The notes beneath the pieces were generated by a model, which was given only the letters and a program-made list of their open reading frames with translations, ran no database searches and was not told the origin of the DNA. From assembly GCF_001517085.1 (NCBI RefSeq), contig NZ_LRAC01000126.1:36605-100604 (forward strand): a stretch of 64,000 bases of DNA, in the 5' to 3' direction. This document shows, piece after piece, positions 54,023 through 61,938 of the stretch (position 1 is the first letter of the stretch; each line of letters begins with the position of its first letter). The stretch comes from Paenibacillus sp. DMB5. GTDB lineage: Bacteria; Bacillota; Bacilli; Paenibacillales; Paenibacillaceae. The translations under genes were made by a program, and so were the position numbers.

Positions 54023-54280
54023 CAGTAGTTTGTGTTAAACCCGTCGCCCGGTAACGCCGTAGTCAAGCGGGTCCCGTAAGGGACGAAAAGCGATCCTTAT
54101 TCCCCCTATCCCAAGATCCCGCCAGTCTGAACGCCCACGCTAGTTGCACTTAAGCGGGTGTCCAGAGGGCAGAGCCCTTGGGGCCCTCCCTTGGAAGGGA
54201 GGGTTTGGGAGGGTTCGAAAAAAGGTTTATCACTAAACTCTTCCCATACTTTTTGATACTTTTTTAAGGAGGTGAATTTC
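54023..54280. repeat. Hairpin-rich repeat-like element between ffh and rpsP
   Basis: No gene. Features: GTCCCGTAAGGGAC hairpin (about 54073-54086), AGGGCAGAGCCCT (54166-54178), and CCTCCCTTGGAAGGGAGG (54185-54202). The GTCCAGAGGGCAGAGCCCTT to GGGTTTGGGAGGG core looks like a dispersed REP-type sequence of this genus. The last 20 bases carry the AAGGAGGTGA site for rpsP. Some of these hairpins could attenuate rpsP transcription. Confidence 0.45.
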
Positions 54281-54553
54281 GTGGCAGTACGTATTCGTTT
54301 GAAGAGAATGGGTGCACATAAAGCGCCTTTCTACCGTGTAGTGGTTTCCGATTCCCGGTCCCCTCGTGACGGTCGTTTCATCGAGGAAATCGGTTACTAT
54401 AACCCGGTTGAACAACCGGCAGTAGTTAAGATCGATGAGGAAAAAGCTCTTAAATGGCTTCAGACAGGTGCACAAGCATCTGATACCGTTCGCAACCTGC
54501 TTTCCAAAGCTGGTGTGCTGAAGAAGTTCCATGAGCTGAAGCAACAGAAATAA
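54281..54553 (+). CDS. rpsP: 30S ribosomal protein S16
   Basis: 90 residues, full S16: [41 protein letters not shown]. It binds 16S rRNA in the body of the small subunit. It starts with GTG at 54281, seven bases after AAGGAGGTGA; the frame upstream to 54272 overlaps that site. Confidence 0.98.
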   Translation: MAVRIRLKRMGAHKAPFYRVVVSDSRSPRDGRFIEEIGYYNPVEQPAVVKIDEEKALKWLQTGAQASDTVRNLLSKAGVLKKFHELKQQK

Positions 54554-54575
54554 TGACTGATTGCGAGGGTCCTCT

Positions 54576-54806
54576 ATGGAAGAATTAGTTGGAGTAATTG
54601 CTAAGGCTTTAGTGGATCATCCGGAAGATGTGACGGTGCGGACTGTGGAGAAGGATCACCTGATTGTATATGAGCTCTCCGTACATCCTGATGATGTCGG
54701 CAAGGTCATCGGCAAGCAGGGACGGATCGCCAAAGCGCTCCGCACAGTAGTTACATCAGCAGCAGTCAAGAGCGATAAACGCGTAACCGTGGATATTTTA
54801 TCATAA
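54576..54806 (+). CDS. khpA: KH domain RNA-binding protein KhpA
   Basis: 76 residues. A single KH domain with the GKQG loop (VIGKQGRIAKALRTVV). KhpA (YlqC) pairs with KhpB/EloR and affects cell division and elongation in Firmicutes. The start follows GAGGGTCC. In Bacillus ylqD would come next; here it is absent and a hairpin is found instead. Confidence 0.93.
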   Translation: MEELVGVIAKALVDHPEDVTVRTVEKDHLIVYELSVHPDDVGKVIGKQGRIAKALRTVVTSAAVKSDKRVTVDILS

Positions 54807-54817
54807 CTGATACGCAC

Positions 54818-54857
54818 AAGGAGGGGCTAGGGATAGTATATCCCGGCTCCTTTTTGT
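54818..54857 (+). terminator. Intercistronic terminator or attenuator
   Basis: AAGGAGGGGCTAGGGATA pairs with TATCCCGGCTCCTTTTT with a two-base bulge, between khpA and rimM. It may reduce read-through into rimM-trmD. Confidence 0.6.
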
Positions 54858-54895
54858 TCAAATATAGAGAAGTGACCTTTAAAGGAGTGGATACA

Positions 54896-55420
54896 ATGGC
54901 AGAAGAATTAACCGTAGGCAGGCTCGTTAACACACACGGCATCCGCGGAGAGATCAAAATTTTGTCGCATACCGACTTTCCGGAAGTGCGGTTTGCACCT
55001 GGTAAAAAGATGCTGGTCATTCCGGCGGACGGCAGCCCGAAATTCGAGGTTATTGTGGAATCGGCCAGAGAACATAAGGGCATGTATATTGCCAAGCTCA
55101 AGGGCTACACGAACATCAATCAGATCGAGAAGTATAAAGGCAGTCTGCTGAAGGTTCCCGGCGATGATCTGGTCGAGCTTCCGGAGAACGAATATTATTT
55201 CCATCAGATCGTCGGCTGTGAAGTCTATACCGATCAGGATGCGGACAAGCCGCTGGGTACAATTACAGATATTCTGCAGCCAGGCGCTAACGATGTCTGG
55301 GTAGTGAAGCCTGCCAAGGGGCAGGATATCCTGATCCCGGTTATTAATGATGTGGTGCTGGATGTGGATATTGCCGCCAAGAAGATTACCGTGCATCTGA
55401 TGGAAGGGCTGCTGCCATGA
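54896..55420 (+). CDS. rimM: Ribosome maturation factor RimM
   Basis: 174 residues: N-terminal RimM domain ([17 protein letters not shown]) and C-terminal PRC barrel ([39 protein letters not shown]). It helps assemble the 30S head around S19. The ATG at 54896 follows AAAGGAG. It overlaps trmD by four bases. Confidence 0.96.
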   Translation: MAEELTVGRLVNTHGIRGEIKILSHTDFPEVRFAPGKKMLVIPADGSPKFEVIVESAREHKGMYIAKLKGYTNINQIEKYKGSLLKVPGDDLVELPENEYYFHQIVGCEVYTDQDADKPLGTITDILQPGANDVWVVKPAKGQDILIPVINDVVLDVDIAAKKITVHLMEGLLP

Positions 55421-56283
55421 TGCGGATCGATGTGCTGACGCTTTTCCCGGAAATGTGTGAGGGCGTATTCAGCACAAGCATTCTGGGCAAGGCGCGCGAC
55501 AAAGGCATCGTTTCCTTGAATGCGGTCAATTTTCGTGACTTCTCGGGCAACAAGCATAATACGGTGGATGATACGCCATACGGCGGAGGCGGAGGGATGG
55601 TGCTGAAGCCGGACCCCATCTTTGCAGCGGTGGAGCATGTGCTGGGTATTCCTCCGGTTACAGCAGAATCTGTGCGGGCCCAAGAAGCAGGTGCAGCAGA
55701 AGCGGGCGGTACAACAGGGACAGTTCAGGATATCGAAGAGCTGGCTGAAGAGGCTGAAGTTACTGCTGTGCCGGTTAAGCCGCGGATTATTCTCATGTGC
55801 CCGCAAGGGAAGACGTACAACCAGCAAATCGCCGAGGAACTGGCCATGGAGCAGCATCTGATCTTTATATGCGGTCATTATGAGGGCTATGACGAACGGA
55901 TCAGAGAACATCTGGTGACTGATGAGCTGTCAATCGGGGATTATGTGCTGACGGGTGGAGAACTGCCAGCGCTGACGGTTATTGACTCTGTAGTACGGCT
56001 ACAGCCGGGAGCGCTTGGCAATGAGACCTCGGCCATAACGGATTCGTTCAGCACCGGGCTGCTGGAGTATCCGCATTATACACGGCCTGCGGAATTCCGC
56101 GGCTGGAAGGTACCGGATATGCTGCTGAGCGGCCATCATGCCAATATTGAGCTGTGGCGGCGGGAGCAGGCTCTGCAGCGCACGCTGGAGCGCAGACCCG
56201 ATCTGCTGGAGACGGCTGAGCTAACGGCGAAGGACAAGAAGACGCTGGAGGTGCTTAAGCAGCAGCGGCAAGGTAAGGCTTAA
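55417..56283 (+). CDS. trmD: tRNA (guanine-37-N1)-methyltransferase TrmD, with an insert
   Basis: 288 residues. The SPOUT knot is intact: [36 protein letters not shown] and [15 protein letters not shown]. TrmD methylates G37 of tRNAs reading CNN codons and prevents frameshifting. Compared with the usual 240-250 residues, about 45 extra are present at roughly 77-121, Ala/Glu/Gly-rich and acidic, between two knot strands. The insert is in frame with perfect flanks, so the enzyme is probably active. An ATGA overlap couples it to rimM. Confidence 0.95.
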   Translation: MMRIDVLTLFPEMCEGVFSTSILGKARDKGIVSLNAVNFRDFSGNKHNTVDDTPYGGGGGMVLKPDPIFAAVEHVLGIPPVTAESVRAQEAGAAEAGGTTGTVQDIEELAEEAEVTAVPVKPRIILMCPQGKTYNQQIAEELAMEQHLIFICGHYEGYDERIREHLVTDELSIGDYVLTGGELPALTVIDSVVRLQPGALGNETSAITDSFSTGLLEYPHYTRPAEFRGWKVPDMLLSGHHANIELWRREQALQRTLERRPDLLETAELTAKDKKTLEVLKQQRQGKA

Positions 56284-56310
56284 GCATATTTTGTAAAAGT
56301 AGTCATTTTT

Positions 56311-56351
56311 AACGTCTGTTTAACGTATATTACGTTGAGGAGGCGTTTTTT
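56311..56351 (+). terminator. Terminator after trmD
   Basis: AACG (56311) and an inner TAACGTA/TACGTT stem close against CGTTTTTT (56344-56351). Confidence 0.6.
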
Positions 56352-56537
56352 GTTATGTCCAGACGGGTATATAAATCTCAGCGGATCAGATGCAGGCCTG
56401 TGAGAGCAGACACAGAAGCTTCACAAAGAAATGCGAGCAAATGTGCGTTAACATCCTTATTTTAGGGTAATGAATAGAGGTGCCGCAGTACACCACTTTT
56501 ACAGAAGCAGTTTAACTATCGAAAGGAATGAACACTA

Positions 56538-56666
56538 GTGACTACGAATACGCATGAACCACTCAAGCCTGACGTGGACACTGTCCACAAGGAAGCGGAG
56601 CCGCTCCGCACCGTTAACGATATTATTGAGTTTTATACAAACCGTAAATCGAAATTCTCCATTTGA
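56538..56666 (+). CDS. Small protein of 42 residues, unknown
   Basis: A short frame starting with GTG, preceded by AAAGGAATG and closed by TGA at 56666, then a strong terminator. The product is hydrophilic: an acidic first half (EPLKPDVDTVHKEAEPL), then VNDIIEFYTNRKSKF. The signal of ribosome site plus terminator suggests a real gene. No family recognised. Confidence 0.45.
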   Translation: MTTNTHEPLKPDVDTVHKEAEPLRTVNDIIEFYTNRKSKFSI

Positions 56667-56709
56667 ATAACCTGGAGACAGGTTGAATAAAGGCAGGACA
56701 GGGTTTATC

Positions 56710-56758
56710 AAAAAACTTTTAAAGACGTACCCGGCGGGTGCAGCTTTAAAGTTTTTTT
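56710..56758 (+). terminator. Strong terminator after the small protein gene
   Basis: AAAAACTTTTAAAG pairs with CTTTAAAGTTTTTTT, with a GC-rich loop. Confidence 0.85.
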
Positions 56759-56787
56759 GTTGTGATTCGAGGGATTGCCGCAAAACA

Positions 56788-56947
56788 TAAAAAAGACCGT
56801 CCGAAGACGGTCTCTCTACCCGAGGCGCTTTGTAAAACTGTGATCCGTATCCCGCGCCACCAAGGCTAAATCAATCAGCCGTTGGTCCGGGTAAGGGATA
56901 CGTTCAGCATATCATGATAGATGTGAACGCACCTCCTTTCCTTGTGA
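56788..56947 (-). ncRNA. Candidate structured RNA on the minus strand
   Basis: A predicted transcript of about 150 bases. Promoter: extended -10 TGCTATACT (minus strand, 56960-56952). Near its 5' end is AAAGGAGGT (56939-56931) but no sizeable frame follows. Internal pairings: CGTATCCC/GGGATACG (56902-56895 with 56853-56846), CCAA-C-GGCT with AGCCTTGG (56885-56877 with 56867-56860), and a possible pseudoknot CGGGTA/TACCCG (56893-56888 with 56822-56817). It ends in GACCGTC-TTCG-GACGGTC plus T-run (56815-56788). No known family recognised; a riboswitch-like leader without a gene or a small RNA is possible. Confidence 0.55.
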
Positions 56948-56951
56948 CAAG

Positions 56952-56960
56952 AGTATAGCA
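56952..56960 (-). promoter_or_regulatory. Extended -10 promoter of the RNA candidate
   Basis: TGCTATACT on the minus strand fits TGnTATAAT with one mismatch. The -35 region is poor, as allowed for extended -10 promoters. Confidence 0.5.
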
Positions 56961-57034
56961 CAGCCAAATCTGAAAATCTATAAAATTTAAACAATAATTT
57001 CAAATAATATTTTTGCAGAGAAAGAAAATTTTTC

Positions 57035-57063
57035 TTGAATGAAAACCCTTTCTGGAGTATATA
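57035..57063 (+). promoter_or_regulatory. Promoter of the tRNA-Pro gene
   Basis: TTGAAT (57035-57040), 17-bp spacer, TATATA (57058-57063), 30 bases before the tRNA. Confidence 0.65.
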
Positions 57064-57092
57064 TAAATACAGGTGAAGAAATACATAGTCGT

Positions 57093-57166
57093 CGGGGTAT
57101 AGCGCAGTCTGGTAGCGCGCACCCTTGGGGTGGGTGAGGCCGCAGGTTCAAATCCTGTTACTCCGA
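57093..57166 (+). tRNA. tRNA-Pro (anticodon GGG)
   Basis: 74 bases fold into a cloverleaf: acceptor CGGGGTA with TACTCCG (one G-T pair), D arm GCGC/GCGC, anticodon stem CACCC/GGGTG around loop TTGGGGT with GGG at 57127-57129, and T arm GCAGG-TTCAAAT-CCTGT. CCA is not encoded. It is a single tRNA gene with its own promoter and terminator, decoding CCC and CCU. Confidence 0.95.
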
Positions 57167-57167
57167 T

Positions 57168-57214
57168 AAAAAACCGCTTCCTCAGGAATTAGCATCCTGG
57201 AGAAGCGGTTTTTG
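57168..57214 (+). terminator. Terminator of the tRNA-Pro gene
   Basis: AAAAACCGCTTCCTCAGGA pairs with TCCTGGAGAAGCGGTTTTT with one bulge. Confidence 0.88.
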
Positions 57215-57232
57215 GTTTGTTGTAATGTCCGG

Positions 57233-57421
57233 CTACTCTATCGTATGCCGACTGCGTCTCAGCTGAACAATACCGGTAACCAGTGAATAGGTTCCCACAG
57301 CCAGCAGGGCAACAATGGCCCAGGTGTAATTGCGCACGCTATAGGTGAGGGACGCGAACATGATGAAGATGGCGATCCGGAGGACCCCTTCATTCATAAA
57401 TTTTCTGCTTGCTGTGCTCAT
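57233..57421 (-). CDS. Small two-helix membrane protein
   Basis: 62 residues with two hydrophobic segments (about 14-30 and 33-52, AIVALLAVGTYSLVTGIV) and a basic tail. The opening MNEGVLRIAIFI resembles YgaP/DUF2892-type membrane proteins, though the match is loose. The start at 57421 follows GAGGAGGCAGG on the minus strand. Monocistronic. Function unknown. Confidence 0.55.
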   Translation of the reverse strand: MSTASRKFMNEGVLRIAIFIMFASLTYSVRNYTWAIVALLAVGTYSLVTGIVQLRRSRHTIE

Positions 57422-57675
57422 GATTCCTGCCTCCTCAAAGTCATTATAATAGTAGATGTACAAGTCCGTAAGCGTTTTACTATTTGTAATCATTATAAAC
57501 CTTTTTGGCAGAAAAAGACACACTTTGTTCACAAGTACTTTATTTCACAATAAATTCACTTTGTAGTGCGATTTTCAAAAAAAAGATGCCTTCTACCGTA
57601 TACCTGTACCCCTGCCGTTGCCGCAATATCACGTCCCTCATAAAATACAGCAAACGAAGGAGGAGGGATACTCTG

Positions 57676-57924
57676 GTGGAAGCTTATTACAACTGTCTGC
57701 ACTGCAAAAACAAAAGAGTGCGTATCTTGACAACAGACGGAAAAAAGCATGAAGGAATCATCGTCGATGTTGACCAGAATAATGTGTATCTGAAAACCAA
57801 GGGTAACGGGCGGATGAAAACGTCGGCCTTTTATCCTGGCGGCTATTACGGCGGATATTACGGTTATGGCAGCGAAATATTAACCCTGAGCCTGTTCACT
57901 CTGCTGGCCATTGCGCTGATCTGA
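57676..57924 (+). CDS. Small Sm-like protein with Gly/Tyr tract and hydrophobic tail (member 2)
   Basis: 82 residues. Residues 14-39 carry the same Sm-like motif as the protein at 46286: VRILTTDGKKHEGIIVDVD and QNNVYLKTK. Then comes a Gly/Tyr tract (FYPGGYYGGYYGYG) and a hydrophobic end (LTLSLFTLLAIALI). It has a CxxC near the start (NCLHCKNK). It starts with GTG seven bases after AAGGAGGAGGG. Function unknown; small size and aromatic tract recall spore coat or envelope proteins. Confidence 0.7.
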   Translation: MEAYYNCLHCKNKRVRILTTDGKKHEGIIVDVDQNNVYLKTKGNGRMKTSAFYPGGYYGGYYGYGSEILTLSLFTLLAIALI

Positions 57925-57928
57925 CATC

Positions 57929-57973
57929 AAAAAAGCGGACTTCCCGGTATTCCGGGGCAGCCCGCTTTTTTTT
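57929..57973. terminator. Bidirectional terminator
   Basis: AAAAAAGCGG (57929-57938) pairs with CCCGCTTTTTTT (57961-57972), with an inner hairpin, between convergent genes. Confidence 0.78.
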
Positions 57974-57997
57974 ATACATAAATGCTAATTATCCTGG

Positions 57998-58981
57998 CTA
58001 CTGCTGAACAGAGATGGCTCCGATCTCCGTAGAGAGTGAGAGCATGGGGCCGCCCCCGTTGTAATCCTGCCTCCCGTCCGTTACTCCGCTAATGGCTCCA
58101 AGCTCGCTGTCAGCTTTAACAGTGCAGTTCAAACCGCCGGCGAGACTGGCTTTGATGGCACCGATTGTGCTGCTGGCTTTAAGGCTGCTGCCGCTTTCCA
58201 TTCCCTCAAGGTCCAATACAATGCTTCCTGTTTCGGATTGTACTTTGGATTTGCCGGTAATTACCGCATCCTTAAGGGTGATGGTACCGACATCACTGGT
58301 AATATCAAAGCTGCCTTCAAGGCCGGTTGCTTCTATGGAGCCGACGTTATTGGTAATATCATAGGCTGTGACAATTTCAGGAACCTCAATTACATAATTG
58401 ATGCTGAAATCGGAATGGCCGTATTCTCTTTGTGCCCATGTCCAGAGGTTTTTGTCAGGATTGTCTTTGGAATGGGCGGAGACGGTCAGCCTGCCGTTTT
58501 TATTTTCGATTGAAACCTCGGCGTTGTCCAAAATTTTGTGGTCTGTGTCACGGGTAAGCGGATTATGCGCGATGAGGGTTGCTGATACAGAAAGGGTGTC
58601 GCCCTTCCCGGGAATAAGCTCAATCTTGCCCACTGCATTGTCCAGCTGAAGTCTGGTAGACCCGCCCGCTGTAAGCGAGGTGGTAAGCTCCTGCCTCAGG
58701 CTGTTCTCATTAATCTGTTCCGCCGTTTCTGCTGCCGTTTCCTTAACAGCATCATGCACGTCGTCTGCCGCCTCGGCAATCTCCCTGCCAAGATCCTCTG
58801 CAGCAATGCCGGCGTCCAGACTTAGTGACTCGAAAAAACCTGCGCTGTTGCTGCCGGATAAGCTCTCTTCGAGCTGCTGGTCCGCAGCTTCCTTGCCCGG
58901 AAGCTCACGGCAGCCGGCAAGCAGAACAAGCGAGAATACTGTAACGGCAGCTATAATAGCTGTGTTATGTTTTTTTCTCAA
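57998..58981 (-). CDS. Lipoprotein with DUF4097-type beta-helix (putative adhesin)
   Basis: 327 residues. Lipobox LAGC (Cys24), an Ala/Glu-rich helical linker (about 30-95), then DUF4097-like repeated strands (about 105-325): VGKIELIPGKGDTL, GSIEATGLEGSF, VGTITLKDAVI, TGSIVLDLEG, IGAIKASLAGG. Each turn repeats a G-x-I pattern, indicating a solenoid. The family is often called putative adhesin but its role is open; in Bacillus relatives act in envelope-stress systems. The start has GGAGGGT upstream. Confidence 0.75.
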   Translation of the reverse strand: MRKKHNTAIIAAVTVFSLVLLAGCRELPGKEAADQQLEESLSGSNSAGFFESLSLDAGIAAEDLGREIAEAADDVHDAVKETAAETAEQINENSLRQELTTSLTAGGSTRLQLDNAVGKIELIPGKGDTLSVSATLIAHNPLTRDTDHKILDNAEVSIENKNGRLTVSAHSKDNPDKNLWTWAQREYGHSDFSINYVIEVPEIVTAYDITNNVGSIEATGLEGSFDITSDVGTITLKDAVITGKSKVQSETGSIVLDLEGMESGSSLKASSTIGAIKASLAGGLNCTVKADSELGAISGVTDGRQDYNGGGPMLSLSTEIGAISVQQ

Positions 58982-59232
58982 TGGTAACCCTCCTAGTGTA
59001 ATCTCTGATTTGCTTATGTATAGTCATAAGTATATATTATGGTAAATAATTGAAGAACGGGCCGTAGACGGGTTGCTCACTGGACTAAAGTCGGGGGCTG
59101 TTAGACCAACTGTATCTCGAACTTTTTTTATGGTAAAATAGCTAAAAGATGAACTGTCAAGTGCAGCGGAGCCAGCCGGCAGGAAAATTGCCAACCACGC
59201 AGTCAGTAAAGGTTAAGGGAGCGGATGAGCAA

Positions 59233-59520
59233 ATGGGATATGCAGCGGTTTTTGTGGTATTGCTTGTTATTGTTGCTGTTTCTTTCAGATCCCGGAGCCG
59301 CAGCAGCAAGCCGGAGAGCCCGAAGCAGGGCGTGCCCAGCAATGTTATATCCATGGACAGACACCGCAAAGCCAAACAGAGTGCTGCCATACAGCCCTGT
59401 TCCTCGTGCAGGAAAAAGAACGGAAAGCTGATTTTTTATGCCCAGGATGACGGAAGTGTGGTCGGGCTATGCAAAGACTGCAAGGTGAAAGCGAAGAAGC
59501 GGGATATGATGCCGCTTTAA
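59233..59520 (+). CDS. Membrane-anchored small zinc-ribbon-like protein
   Basis: 95 residues: one membrane helix (about 2-18, YAAVFVVLLVIVAV), a Ser/Arg/Pro linker, then a likely zinc site from CSSC and CKDC separated by about 22 residues, with a basic end. The ATG at 59233 has AAGGGAG 12 bases upstream; the frame extends to 59149 without a good site. It precedes the rplS promoter. Function unknown. Confidence 0.55.
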   Translation: MGYAAVFVVLLVIVAVSFRSRSRSSKPESPKQGVPSNVISMDRHRKAKQSAAIQPCSSCRKKNGKLIFYAQDDGSVVGLCKDCKVKAKKRDMMPL

Positions 59521-59536
59521 CCTGAAAAACTCACTA

Positions 59537-59565
59537 TTGCACAAGCCTATCTTTTATGATAATAT
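59537..59565 (+). promoter_or_regulatory. Promoter of rplS
   Basis: TTGCAC (59537-59542), 17-bp spacer, TAATAT (59560-59565). With trmD more than 3 kb away, rplS needs its own promoter. Confidence 0.55.
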
Positions 59566-59589
59566 TATTTCTGTTGTGTGGAATACGGT

Positions 59590-59660
59590 GGTCCGCTGCG
59601 GATAATGAGGGAGAGCTTGGGTCTCTCCGGAAGAGGCATGAACACCTGTACGGAAGGAGG
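59590..59660 (+). promoter_or_regulatory. Possible L19 leader RNA
   Basis: A leader of about 100 bases precedes rplS and contains a GGAGAG-CTTGGG-TCTCTCC hairpin (about 59611-59630) followed by AAGGAGGAAG. Firmicute L19 leaders of this size are thought to bind L19 and repress translation. Location and size fit; I did not match the full consensus. Confidence 0.35.
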
Positions 59661-59669
59661 AAGTCCTAA

Positions 59670-60014
59670 ATGAATATCCTACAAGCTATTACACAAGAGC
59701 AACTTCGTAAAGATATCCCTAGTTTTCGTCCAGGTGATACTTTGAAGGTGCACGTAAAAGTTATCGAAGGAACTCGTGAACGGATCCAGTTGTTCGAAGG
59801 CGTTGTAATCAAACGTCGCGGCGGTGGAATCAGTGAGACTTTTACGGTTCGTAAAATCTCTTACGGTGTTGGTGTGGAAAGAACTTTCCCAATCAACTCG
59901 CCTAAGATCGAGAAAATTGAAGTGGCTCGTCGTGGTAAAGTTCGCCGTGCGAAACTGTACTATCTGCGTGAACTTCGCGGTAAAGCTGCAAGAATTAAAG
60001 AAATCCGTCGCTAG
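59670..60014 (+). CDS. rplS: 50S ribosomal protein L19
   Basis: 114 residues, full L19: [82 protein letters not shown]. It sits at the subunit interface. AAGGAGGAAG precedes the ATG. Confidence 0.98.
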   Translation: MNILQAITQEQLRKDIPSFRPGDTLKVHVKVIEGTRERIQLFEGVVIKRRGGGISETFTVRKISYGVGVERTFPINSPKIEKIEVARRGKVRRAKLYYLRELRGKAARIKEIRR

Positions 60015-60024
60015 AATCAGCGGC

Positions 60025-60058
60025 AAAGAAAGGGGCTTGATTTCAAGCCCTTTTCTTT
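60025..60058 (+). terminator. Terminator after rplS
   Basis: AAGAAAGGGGCTTGA pairs with TCAAGCCCTTTTCTT with one G-T pair. Confidence 0.8.
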
Positions 60059-60237
60059 ATTCTTACAGGCATCTCCGGCCCTTGTATACAAAGCCAGACT
60101 TTAACATAAATGCCTTAGGATCAGCTTCTTCCGAAAAGGCCTCCTGAAGGAGTATTCGTGGAGGAGTTTTTGGCAGAAGTTTTTTTGTTGTATATTGGAG
60201 GTATGGTGAGAGTAGCATAAAGAGAGGACGGTGAACT

Positions 60238-60857
60238 ATGCAGCAGGATTTACAGCAGGGACAAGGAGAAACGGTGGACCCGGGCGGGCAGCCACCCCAG
60301 AAGCAAAAAATGAAGTGCTGGAATGGATCAAGGCCATAGCAATTGCACTGGTTCTGGTGGTCCTGATAAGATGGCTGTTGTTCAAGCCGTTTATTGTGGA
60401 CGGGCCTTCGATGCAGCCGAATTTCCATACAGGTGAGCGGGTCATTGTGAATGAAATTTTATACGACATCCGTTCTCCGCAGCGCGGTGAGGTTATTGTG
60501 TTCCATGTGCCTTCCGAAGGCAGAGATTTTATTAAACGCGTTATTGCGGTAGCTGGAGATACGGTAAAGGTTGAAGGGGATGTTGTTACTGTTAACGGCG
60601 AACCGGTGGACGAAACGTATATCCAGGAGGCCATTGACGCCAGACATGCTATTAACTCCCTTTATAATAACAAGGACTTCCCGAATGAAGAGGTTCCGGA
60701 CGGTACTGTACCTGAGGGTCATGTATTTGTAATGGGGGATAACCGTTCAGATAGTACAGACAGCCGGATGATCGGCTACGTGCCGCTTGACGATATTGTC
60801 GGCCGTGCAGATCTGATATTCTGGCCGATTCAGGATATTTCGATTATTAACCACTAA
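60238..60857 (+). CDS. lepB: Signal peptidase I, with an apparent frameshift near its start
   Basis: The body is a complete type I signal peptidase: membrane helix (IAIALVLVVLIRWLL), catalytic Ser in DGPSMQPNF, catalytic Lys in DFIKRVIAVAGD, and GDNRSDSTDSR. It cleaves signal peptides outside the membrane. The best start is ATG 60238 (GAGG ten bases upstream), which gives a hydrophilic Gln/Glu-rich N-tail (QQDLQQGQGETVDP) typical of the family, but that frame runs out of phase after the A6 run at 60305-60310. Adding one A joins it to the body. Alternatively a GTG at 60231 reads straight through, but its site is only three bases away. Confidence 0.85.
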
Positions 60858-60891
60858 ATGATGCTGACAAAAGTCAGAGGAGGTGACGGCT

Positions 60892-61751
60892 ATGGCCATT
60901 CAATGGTTTCCCGGTCATATGACGAAGGCAAGACGGCAAATTGAAGATAAGCTGAAGCTGATTGATGTTGCGATTGAGCTGCTCGATTCCCGTCTGCCGC
61001 TTTCCAGCCGCAATCCGATGATTGACGATATTTTGCGGGATAAGCCAAGGCTGATTATTCTTAACAAAAGCGATCTTGCCGATCCTGAAGTGACACGTAA
61101 GTGGCTGGCATATTTCAGGGCTGAGGGGCATGTAGCCCATCCGGTGGATGCTTCCACAGGAACCGGCATAAAGGAAATTCCCGAACAGGTCAAGCTGCTT
61201 CTTAAGGAGAAGATTGACCGGCAGATTGCCAAGGGCATGAACCCGCGGGCGAACCGTGCGCTTATCGTCGGCATTCCGAATGTCGGCAAATCCACACTGA
61301 TTAACAAGATGGCCGGACGCAACATCGCCCTTACCGGTGACCGCCCCGGTGTAACCAAAGGCCAGCAGTGGATCAAGACGGACGGCACACTCGAGCTGCT
61401 TGATACACCGGGAATTCTGTGGCCCAAGTTCGAGGATCAGGAAGTAGGTTACGTCTGGCGATCACCGGAGCGATTAAGGAAGAGGTTCTTAACGTTGAGG
61501 ACATTGCTTACTACGCGGTAAAATATCTGATCAAGGATTACGGTTCACGCTTCCAGGAACGTTTCGGCATTGAGAAGCTTCCTGAGGATCTGGACAATCC
61601 GGATGAAATTGTGGCCGTTATGGAAGCGGTCGGACGCAAGCGCGGCTGTCTGATCAGCGGCGGCCGTGTCGATCTGGAGAAGGCTTCCCGGACACTGCTT
61701 CACGAGCTGCGCGCCGGCAAGCTGGGGACGTTCACACTGGAAACACCATAA
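60892..61751 (+). CDS. rbgA: Ribosome biogenesis GTPase RbgA (YlqF), split by a frameshift
   Basis: Circularly permuted GTPase: [14 protein letters not shown]4 LNKSD, then G1 GIPNVGKST and G3 [12 protein letters not shown]. After residue 186 the frame changes: [13 protein letters not shown] and the C-terminal domain (to [11 protein letters not shown]) continue in another phase. One missing base between 61448 and 61449 (GG, then TTACGTCTG) restores [10 protein letters not shown], the sequence expected from the family. RbgA is needed for late 50S assembly. A sequence or assembly error is more likely than a real mutation. AGGAGGTGA precedes the ATG at 60892. Confidence 0.88.
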
Positions 61752-61774
61752 CAGGCAGATATTAAAGTGATGAG

Positions 61775-61803
61775 AGCCATCCAATCTATTGGGTGGCTTT
61801 TTT
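61775..61803 (+). terminator. Terminator after rbgA
   Basis: AGCCATCCA (61775-61783) pairs with TGGGTGGCT (61790-61798), then TTTTT. Confidence 0.75.
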
Positions 61804-61938
61804 ATGTTTTGGCCGGTGACAGGGGCGGGGAGTCCTGGATTATTTTATAAGCAGAAAGATGGATGACCCCGGAAGTCCTCTTGTGATAAGCTGGCAAATA
61901 GAGAAGGGCCTTAAAAAAGATATGGCGGTGGGAAATTG

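Noticed and set aside
56355..56465. 36-codon basic frame after trmD
   Set aside because: Its GAGGAGG site and start lie inside the trmD terminator hairpin region and the product has no recognisable pattern.
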